Of a stretch of DNA of 12,957 bases, positions 5,913-12,015 are shown piece after piece. The stretch spans positions 1-12,957 of the forward strand of contig CAKUHX010000033.1 of NCBI GenBank assembly GCA_934659475.1, given 5' to 3'. The translations under genes and the position numbers were made by a program. The notes under the pieces were generated by a model. That model was not told where the DNA came from. It searched no databases and was given only the letters and a program-made list of their open reading frames with translations. The DNA is from an uncultured Oscillospiraceae bacterium. GTDB lineage: Bacteria > Bacillota > Clostridia > Oscillospirales > Oscillospiraceae. Each line of letters begins with the position of its first letter. Position 1 is the stretch's first letter.

Positions 5913-7637
5913 TCAGGCGGGCTGCTGGCCCTGTAGAATATCCACCGCTGCCCGGGCGGCTGCCGCCGCATCCTCGGTGTACACGTCGGCGCCGATCTCA
6001 TCGCAGAAGCTCTGGTCGATGGGTGCGCCGCCCACCATGATCTTCACCTTGTCCCGGATGCCCTCCTGCTTTGCCAGCTCCACCACCTGGCGCATGTTCT
6101 GCATGGTGGTGGTCAGCAGGGAAGAGCAGGCGATGATGCCACAGTTGTACTTTTTGGCGGTGTCTATGAACTGCTGCGGGCTGACATCGGTGCCCAGGTC
6201 GTGGACTTCGATGCCGCTGCCCTCCATCATGATCTTCACCAGGTTCTTGCCGATGTCGTGCATGTCCCCCTGGACGGTGCCCAGGCACACATGACCTACG
6301 ATCCGGGCGCTCTCGCCGGTCATATAGGGCTTGAGCAGGGCGGTGGCGGCGGTCATGCACCGGGCGGCAATGAGCATCTCCGGGACAAAGGCCCGGTTGG
6401 CGGAGAACTCCTCCCCCAGAACGGTCATGCCGTGGACCAGACCCTTGGATAGGATCTCCTGGGGGCCATAGCCCTCGTCCAGGGCCTGCTGGCACAGCTG
6501 GAGCACCCGCTTCTGCTGGCCGCGCAGCAGGGCGGAGGAAATGCGCGCCATCAGGTCACCGCTGCCCTCACTGACCTGGGCGGCCTGTGCCGCGGCGGGG
6601 GCGGCAGCCCGCTGCCGCCGGGGGATGGGGGGCAGCGGGGTGACGGGGAAGTGCAGTCCGGCGTTGTACTCGTCGATGGCCTGGTCCAGATACTGATCCA
6701 CATGGGGGAACACCGTGCCCGCCAGACCGTAGGTGATGGAGGGGATGTAGTGTCCGCCGGGGCAGTAGCGCTCCAGCGCCGACCGGGCATAGGCCAGGAT
6801 CTCATCGGGCTGGGCGTCCACCCGGTCGATGGCGGCCCCCAGGCCGCCCATGAGGACCAGCCTGCCCTTCAGATGCCGCTGGAGGGCAGGGATGTCGTTC
6901 TCTGGCAGCACGCCCTGCCACACCTGAATGCCGATCTCGGCCATGTCGTCCACGATGGGCGCCAGGTAAGAGTCGGCGTGGTGGATGGCGATGACCCCGC
7001 GGGAGCGGATATAGCCGTAGAACCGGCGGTAGGGCTCCTTGAAGAACTCCCGCCACATGTCGGGCTTCATGAACAGGGCGGCCTTGGTGCCCCAGTCATC
7101 GTGGCTGAAGATCACATCGGGCTGGAGCCCGTCGATCAGCCGCCTGACATAGTCTAGGCGGTACTGGGTGATATACTCGATCAGCTCATGCATCTCGTCG
7201 GGGTGTTCATACAGAGCGGTGAGCGTGCCCTCAAAGCCCATGAGGAAGTGGCACTGCTCGAAGATGCCCGTGCCCATAAAGCCGGCCAGCAGGTGGTCCT
7301 CGCCGCAGGCGGCCCGGGCGGCGGCGCGGCACTCCTCCCAGCCGTGGCCGCACTCATTCAGGTCGGGGGCGTGCACCGTCTCCCGCCAGCGGGTGACATC
7401 CTGACAGACGGTGAGCTCCTTGCTGTGAAGCGGAGTGGGACCGGGGGCGTCCTCCGGAAAGCTGATGGTGGTGCCCCAACGGTCGCGGCTGACGGTGCCC
7501 CGCCTGCGGTTGCCCCGGAGATAGGTGTTGATGGGGTCGGTCAGGCACATGGACAGGGCCTCGTACTGGCGCAGTTGGCGCTCGGGCTGTCCATCGGGCT
7601 TGAGCAGCTCCAGAAAAATTTCCTTCGGTGTGGACAT
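5913..7637 (-). CDS. Methyltransferase-corrinoid fusion protein (CmuA-like)
   Basis: 574 residues in two parts. Residues about 1-335 are a uroporphyrinogen-decarboxylase-fold domain of the MtaA/CmuA type, with the family stretches HHADSY (219-224), WQGVLPENDIP (240-250) and IPSITYGLAGTVFPH (298-312). A Pro/Ala/Gln linker (about 334-358) joins it to a helical cap (about 360-440) and a B12-binding domain carrying DMHDIG (458-463), whose H460 is the expected lower cobalt ligand, plus SSLL (505-508) and VGG (535-537). This order is that of the chloromethane methyltransferase CmuA. It should demethylate a small substrate and hold the methyl on its own corrinoid; the substrate is unknown. The usual zinc motif HxC reads H-H-A, so metal binding would differ. 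The ATG at 7637 is preferred over the one at 7646 because AAAGGA lies 9 nt before it. Confidence 0.87.
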   Translation of the reverse strand: MSTPKEIFLELLKPDGQPERQLRQYEALSMCLTDPINTYLRGNRRRGTVSRDRWGTTISFPEDAPGPTPLHSKELTVCQDVTRWRETVHAPDLNECGHGWEECRAAARAACGEDHLLAGFMGTGIFEQCHFLMGFEGTLTALYEHPDEMHELIEYITQYRLDYVRRLIDGLQPDVIFSHDDWGTKAALFMKPDMWREFFKEPYRRFYGYIRSRGVIAIHHADSYLAPIVDDMAEIGIQVWQGVLPENDIPALQRHLKGRLVLMGGLGAAIDRVDAQPDEILAYARSALERYCPGGHYIPSITYGLAGTVFPHVDQYLDQAIDEYNAGLHFPVTPLPPIPRRQRAAAPAAAQAAQVSEGSGDLMARISSALLRGQQKRVLQLCQQALDEGYGPQEILSKGLVHGMTVLGEEFSANRAFVPEMLIAARCMTAATALLKPYMTGESARIVGHVCLGTVQGDMHDIGKNLVKIMMEGSGIEVHDLGTDVSPQQFIDTAKKYNCGIIACSSLLTTTMQNMRQVVELAKQEGIRDKVKIMVGGAPIDQSFCDEIGADVYTEDAAAAARAAVDILQGQQPA

Positions 7638-7682
7638 AGCGGTCATTCCTTTGTGGCGTGATATGGAAGGGATATATACTTG

Positions 7683-8219
7683 TCAGTCCTTGTTGTACAA
7701 GACACAGGACGTATAAGTCAATGTGTTTTCTCCATAGTTGTAGCCAAGACCGGACAGGGTGCAGACGTTGCTGACGAACAGGCCGTATGCCTCCATGGAG
7801 GAGATGCGTTTCCCGGGAAAACGGCAGGGCCGGGCGGGGCAGGTACAGTGGGAGCAGACGGTGCAGGCCCCGGCGGAGAGGGGAAGGCAGTTGGGGCACA
7901 GCAGCCCCACCTGCCGGGCGAAGCTGGCAAATCGGCGGCGGTGGGCCCGGGCGGCGGCAGTCATCCCCTCATAGTCGAAGGGGTCGGACAGCTGGACGGT
8001 GCTCTGCACCAGAATGCCGCTGTCATAGGCGCGCAGCCGGGCGGTGCACTGCTCCAGACTGCCGCAGCCCGGGGGACAGGCCCAGTTTTTGCCCCACTGT
8101 CCGCAGCGGTCCGCTGCGCACATATCCCGGATCTGGGCCAGGGGGATCAGGGCGGACATGCACAGGTCTGCCCAGTGGGAAAAGCCGTTTTCCCGGGCAA
8201 GTGTCATAAGATCAAGCAC
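7683..8219 (-). CDS. DUF2284-type cysteine-rich metal-binding protein
   Basis: 178 residues with 15 cysteines. An N-terminal cluster reads CxxxxC...CPPGC (34, 39, 48, 52, 58) and a second dense cluster follows at 108-132 (CPNC, CTVCSHCTC, C). The pattern fits the DUF2284 family of predicted iron-sulfur/metal proteins, often found near corrinoid methyltransferases; the biochemical role is unknown. The frame continues to a TTG at 8240, but I chose the GTG at 8219 because AGAGGGGG lies 7 nt before it and the resulting N-terminus (LDLMTLARENGF) fits the family; an ATG at 8207 is also possible. It is the first gene of the minus-strand operon, 45 nt before the methyltransferase-corrinoid fusion, which points to a shared pathway. 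Confidence 0.78.
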   Translation of the reverse strand: MLDLMTLARENGFSHWADLCMSALIPLAQIRDMCAADRCGQWGKNWACPPGCGSLEQCTARLRAYDSGILVQSTVQLSDPFDYEGMTAAARAHRRRFASFARQVGLLCPNCLPLSAGACTVCSHCTCPARPCRFPGKRISSMEAYGLFVSNVCTLSGLGYNYGENTLTYTSCVLYNKD

Positions 8220-8233
8220 CGGTGCGCCCCCTC

Positions 8234-8263
8234 TTGACAAAATAAACTTTACCTGATTAAAAT
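8234..8263 (+). promoter_or_regulatory. Promoter of the RACo-like operon
   Basis: TTGACA (8234-8239), an 18-nt spacer and TAAAAT (8258-8263), the same arrangement as the rex promoter. Start near 8270, about 30 nt before the GTG at 8301. Confidence 0.65.
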
Positions 8264-8268
8264 GTTAA
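8241..8268 (-). promoter_or_regulatory. Weak promoter for the DUF2284/methyltransferase operon
   Basis: On the minus strand TTAACA (8263-8268) lies 16 nt before TTTATT (8241-8246). It occupies the same DNA as the plus-strand promoter, so polymerases for the two operons would compete. The match to consensus is modest. Confidence 0.35.
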
Positions 8269-8300
8269 GATGAGATCAATTATAGGGGGAGGCGGCGCCG

Positions 8301-9809
8301 GTGTCAAGCATTCGTGTACACCAGGGGACAAAGGACCTGGAGCTGCCCCTGAAGGCGGGAGAGACGCTGCTGGCCCTTCTGCGGGCCGGGGGCATATCCC
8401 TTCCCGCGGCCTGCGGGGGAAAGGGCCGGTGCGGCAAGTGCCGGGTGGAGTATAACGGCGCGCCCCGCCTTGCCTGCCGCGTGTTTCCTCAGGACGGCGA
8501 CCGGGTGGTCCTGCCGGAGCAGTCCGGTGGCCTGATCCTGACAGAGACCCGGGCCAGCCCGGTGTTTCAGGCTGGAGGGACAGGGTGCGCCGCGGCGGTA
8601 GACTTGGGCACGACCACTGTGGCTGTGCGTATCTATGACCTGGCCAAGGGGGAGGAGGTGGCCTCGGCCGCGGCATGGAACCTTCAGGCGCCCTACGGGG
8701 CCGATGTGATCAGCCGCATCCAGTATACGCTGGAGCGGGAGGAGGGCCTGAGGGAGCTCTCCCGGTGCATCCGGGAGCAGGTCATGCAGCAGATCCGGCG
8801 GGGGATGGAGGGCTGTGGCCGCCCCGTGGAGCAGGTGCAGAGGATCTTTCTGGCGGGCAACACGGCGATGCAGCTGCTGTTTGCCGGGCGGCCTGTCCGG
8901 GGCCTGGCATCCGCCCCCTTTCGTCCGGACACTCTGTTCCGGGAACAGCAGGGAGATCGGCTTTACAACATCCCAGTTTCTTACGCTCCATGCGTGTCCG
9001 GCTTCGTAGGGGGCGACATCACGGCCGGACTGCTGGCATCCGGCCTGGGGCAGAGGAGGGGGAACTTCCTCTTTCTGGACATCGGGACCAACGGTGAGAT
9101 GGCCCTGGGCGGCGCGGACGGATACCTGTGCTGCTCCGTGGCCTCCGGCCCCGCCTTTGAGGGGGGCGGGATCTCCTGCGGCATGCCGGGGATGGACGGA
9201 GCGGTCAGCCATGTGCGGTATGACCGCGGCTTTCTGTACGATGTGATCGGTGGCGGCCCAGCCAAGGGGCTGTGCGGTTCCGGCCTGCTGGACCTGGCGG
9301 CGGGGCTGCTGCGGCTGGGCCTTCTGGACGAGAGCGGCCGGCTCCTGCCGCCGGAGGAGGCCCCGGCAGAACTGGGCCGGTATCTTGTGCGGGATGGGGA
9401 CGGGAACGGCCTGTTCCGTTTGACGGCGGACGTTGTTTTGACTGCCGGAGACGTCCGGAGCCTTCAGCTGGCCAAGGCCGCCGTGGCGGCGGGCATCCGG
9501 GTGCTGCTGGAGCAGAGGGGGCTGACGGCGGAGAAGCTGGACGGCATCTATCTGGCGGGGGGCTTCGGCTCCTACCTGTCTCCGGACAGCGCCGCCGCCA
9601 TCGGGATGCTGCCGGCGATCCCCCGGGACAGGCTGCACAGCCTGGGAAATACGGCTCTGGCTGGGGCGGCTATAGCGGCGGCGGACCCGGAGATGGAGCG
9701 CCAAATGGCCGCCGTGGCCAACGGCTGCCGGTATGTTGAACTGGCGGGCAGAGGAGACTTTGCCGCAGCCTTTGTGGAATGTATGCGATTTGGATCGGGA
9801 GGGTCATGA
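8301..9809 (+). CDS. RACo-like ATP-dependent corrinoid reductive activator
   Basis: 502 residues. An N-terminal [2Fe-2S] ferredoxin domain (about 1-75) has cysteines 38, 44, 47 and 59 (CX5CX2CX11C). A DUF4445/ASKHA ATPase-like domain follows, with DLGTTTVAVRIYD (101-113), FLAGNTAMQLLF (183-194), FLDIGTNGEMALGG (258-271) and LAGGFGSYL (418-426). Proteins of this kind use ATP to push an electron into an inactive Co(II) corrinoid protein, returning it to Co(I). The ferredoxin domain runs nearly directly into the ATPase domain, so it is shorter than RACo of the acetyl-CoA pathway, which carries a separate linker domain. The N-terminal [2Fe-2S] cluster also separates it from RamA, whose clusters are C-terminal. 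The GTG start is supported by GGGGGAGG 8 nt upstream. Its likely client is the corrinoid fusion protein encoded divergently. Confidence 0.88.
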   Translation: MSSIRVHQGTKDLELPLKAGETLLALLRAGGISLPAACGGKGRCGKCRVEYNGAPRLACRVFPQDGDRVVLPEQSGGLILTETRASPVFQAGGTGCAAAVDLGTTTVAVRIYDLAKGEEVASAAAWNLQAPYGADVISRIQYTLEREEGLRELSRCIREQVMQQIRRGMEGCGRPVEQVQRIFLAGNTAMQLLFAGRPVRGLASAPFRPDTLFREQQGDRLYNIPVSYAPCVSGFVGGDITAGLLASGLGQRRGNFLFLDIGTNGEMALGGADGYLCCSVASGPAFEGGGISCGMPGMDGAVSHVRYDRGFLYDVIGGGPAKGLCGSGLLDLAAGLLRLGLLDESGRLLPPEEAPAELGRYLVRDGDGNGLFRLTADVVLTAGDVRSLQLAKAAVAAGIRVLLEQRGLTAEKLDGIYLAGGFGSYLSPDSAAAIGMLPAIPRDRLHSLGNTALAGAAIAAADPEMERQMAAVANGCRYVELAGRGDFAAAFVECMRFGSGGS

Positions 9810-9810
9810 T

Positions 9811-11028
9811 ATGGAAGTCCGTTTTCCCCTTATTTTAGACGGCGCTACCGGCACGGAGCTGCAAAAACGCGGCTATCAGGGCGATGTCAGTGCGGAGCAG
9901 TGGGTGCTGGAGCACCCGGAGGTCATTGTGGAGCTCCAGCGCGGCTATGTGGACGCGGGCAGCCAGGTGGTCTACGCCCCCACCTTTGGGGCCAACCGGC
10001 AAAAGCTGGAGGAGCACCGCATCTTCAACCGGGTGGAGGACTACAACGTCCGGCTGACGGCCCTGTCCAGACAGGCGGCGGCGGGCCGGGCATGGGTGGC
10101 CGGAGATCTCTCCCCCACGGGGCAGTTCCTGGCCCCTCTGGGCGGGGCGTCCTTTGAAGAACTCGTGGACATCTACACCGAGCAGGCCGCCGCTTTGGAG
10201 AAGGCAGGAGTGGACCTATTCGTTGTGGAGACCATGATGACCCTGTCGGACGCCCGGGCGGCGGTGCTGGCTATCCGCAGTGTCAGCAGCAAACCGACCT
10301 TGGTGTCCTTCACCTGTGATGAAAACGGGCGGACCCTGTCCGGCACCGATGTGGCCGCCGCCCTGGTGGTGCTGCAGGGCATGGGGGTCAGCGCCTTCGG
10401 CCTGAACTGCTCCACCGGGCCGGACAAGATGCTGGCTCAGCTGCGCCGCCTGCGGAAGTATGCACGGATCCCCCTGATGGCCAAGCCCAACGCGGGCATG
10501 CCCAAGGTGATGGGGGACAAGACGGTGTACGACTGCCCGCCGGAGGGATTCGCGGCTTATGCGGACGAGATGGTGCAGGCGGGCGTGGGCGTGTTCGGTG
10601 GCTGCTGTGGCACCGACAGCCGGTATATCGCCGCCCTGAAGGAGGCTTTGGACGGAAAACGGTTCGTTCCCCCTGCGCCGGAGCACACCGAACTGCTGCC
10701 CGCGGCCACGGAGAAGCTGCCCTTCCTGCTGCCGGTGGATGCGGGCCACGGCCCGGCGCTGTCCGCCGGAGAGGACATGGAAGAGGCCATCGAGCAGGCG
10801 CTGGAGGGCGGCGAGCCCACGCTGGCTATGCATATCGGCACCTGGGAGGATGTAGACGAACTGGCCGACTGGCAGTACGCCATGACAAAGCCCTTGTGCC
10901 TGATCTGCGAGGACGGAGCGCTGTTGGAGGCCGCCCTGCGGGTCTATCAGGGCCGCGCCCTGTACGAGGGCAGCCTGCCAGAGGAGACGCTGCTGCCCCT
11001 GAGCCGCCGCTATGGCCTTTTGATCTGA
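9811..11028 (+). CDS. Homocysteine S-methyltransferase (truncated MetH-like)
   Basis: 405 residues. Residues 1-285 are a homocysteine methyltransferase barrel: LILDGATGTELQKRGY at 7-22 and the three zinc cysteines C200 (GLNC) and C265/C266 (GGCCGT), which bind homocysteine thiolate. Residues about 306-405 resemble the first half of the pterin-binding domain that follows in full MetH (EEAIEQALEGG, AALRVYQGRAL, LLPLSRRYG), then the protein stops; the rest of the pterin domain and the B12 domains are absent. It would therefore need a methyl donor from another protein, or use a small donor such as S-methylmethionine or a betaine. I start at ATG 9811: GGGAGGG lies 7 nt upstream and the RACo-like gene stops 1 nt before. 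The frame itself is open from 9733, inside that gene. Confidence 0.87.
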   Translation: MEVRFPLILDGATGTELQKRGYQGDVSAEQWVLEHPEVIVELQRGYVDAGSQVVYAPTFGANRQKLEEHRIFNRVEDYNVRLTALSRQAAAGRAWVAGDLSPTGQFLAPLGGASFEELVDIYTEQAAALEKAGVDLFVVETMMTLSDARAAVLAIRSVSSKPTLVSFTCDENGRTLSGTDVAAALVVLQGMGVSAFGLNCSTGPDKMLAQLRRLRKYARIPLMAKPNAGMPKVMGDKTVYDCPPEGFAAYADEMVQAGVGVFGGCCGTDSRYIAALKEALDGKRFVPPAPEHTELLPAATEKLPFLLPVDAGHGPALSAGEDMEEAIEQALEGGEPTLAMHIGTWEDVDELADWQYAMTKPLCLICEDGALLEAALRVYQGRALYEGSLPEETLLPLSRRYGLLI

Positions 11029-11064
11029 CCGAGATCCATATCACGAAGAAAAGAGGCGACCCTT

Positions 11065-12015
11065 ATGAGCGAGACACGACCCGGCGTAAAGCTGAACAAG
11101 ATCATAGAGGAGTTCCGGCTGGAGGTGCTCAACGCCGGAGAAAACTATGAAAAGACCGTGGTGACCAAGCCGGATGTGAACCGGCCCGGCCTGCCCCTGA
11201 CCGGCTTCTTCGAGCGGTTCGACACCAGACGGCTCATGGTCATCGGCATCACGGAGTGGCTCTATCTGGACGGCCTGACGCCGGAGGTGCGGGGCGAGCG
11301 GTGCGACCGCCTGATGTCCTATCCGGCCCCGGCACTGATCATCACCCGGGGGCTGGAGCCCCACCCGGAGTGTATGGAGGCCGCCCGGAAATATGGCCGC
11401 ACCATCCTGCGCACCAAGGCCCAGACCTCGGCCTTTATGAGTCTGCTCATCGGCAGCCTGTATAACGACATGGCCCCGTGCATCACCCGCTCCGGCGTGA
11501 TGATGGAGGTGTACGGCGAGGGGGTGCTGATCCAGGGGGAGTCCGGTGTGGGCAAGAGCGAGGTGGCCATCGAGCTGATCAAGCGCGGCCACCGCATCAT
11601 CGCCGACGACGCCCTGGAGATCCGTGAGACCAACCACGGCACCCTGATGGCCACGGCCCCGGAGCTGATCCGCCACTACATGGAACTGCGGGGCATCGGC
11701 GTGATCGATGTGCGCCGCCTGTTCGGCATGGGGGCCATCAAGGATGAGCAGCAGATCGATATGGTGATCCGGCTGGAGCCCTGGGACGACCACGCGGTGT
11801 ACGACCGCCTGGGACTGGAGGGCTGTACCACGGAGATCCTGGGTGTGGAGCTGCCCCTTGTGACCATCCCGGTAAAGCCGGGGCGGAACCTGGCCAGTAT
11901 CCTGGAGGTGGCCGCCATGAACAACCGCAACCGGAAGATGGGACACAATGCGGCACTGGAACTGACCGAGAGGATGGACAAACTCTTCCCGGCAAAAGAA
12001 GGAGAGAGATCGTGA
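11065..12015 (+). CDS. hprK: HPr kinase/phosphorylase
   Basis: 316 residues, the normal size. The enzyme phosphorylates and dephosphorylates Ser46 of HPr and so controls carbon catabolite repression in Gram-positive bacteria. The N-terminal domain has VTKPDVNRPGLPLTGFF (33-49). The kinase domain carries the P-loop GESGVGKS (158-165), KRGHRIIADD (173-182) with both catalytic aspartates, the signature ELRGIGVIDVRRLFG (207-221) and VKPGRN (270-275). One oddity: the position 15 residues before the P-loop, which is a catalytic histidine in well-studied members (H140 of Lactobacillus casei HprK), is serine here (S143, in TRSGVMMEVYG). Ribosome site AAGAGG is 8 nt before the ATG. It lies only 36 nt after the homocysteine methyltransferase and overlaps the next gene by 1 nt, so it appears co-transcribed with both. 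Confidence 0.95.
   Translation: MSETRPGVKLNKIIEEFRLEVLNAGENYEKTVVTKPDVNRPGLPLTGFFERFDTRRLMVIGITEWLYLDGLTPEVRGERCDRLMSYPAPALIITRGLEPHPECMEAARKYGRTILRTKAQTSAFMSLLIGSLYNDMAPCITRSGVMMEVYGEGVLIQGESGVGKSEVAIELIKRGHRIIADDALEIRETNHGTLMATAPELIRHYMELRGIGVIDVRRLFGMGAIKDEQQIDMVIRLEPWDDHAVYDRLGLEGCTTEILGVELPLVTIPVKPGRNLASILEVAAMNNRNRKMGHNAALELTERMDKLFPAKEGERS

Noticed and set aside
8304..9704. 466-codon minus-strand open frame opposite the RACo-like gene
   Set aside because: Shadow of a well-supported gene; composition is Gln/His/Arg-rich with no motifs.
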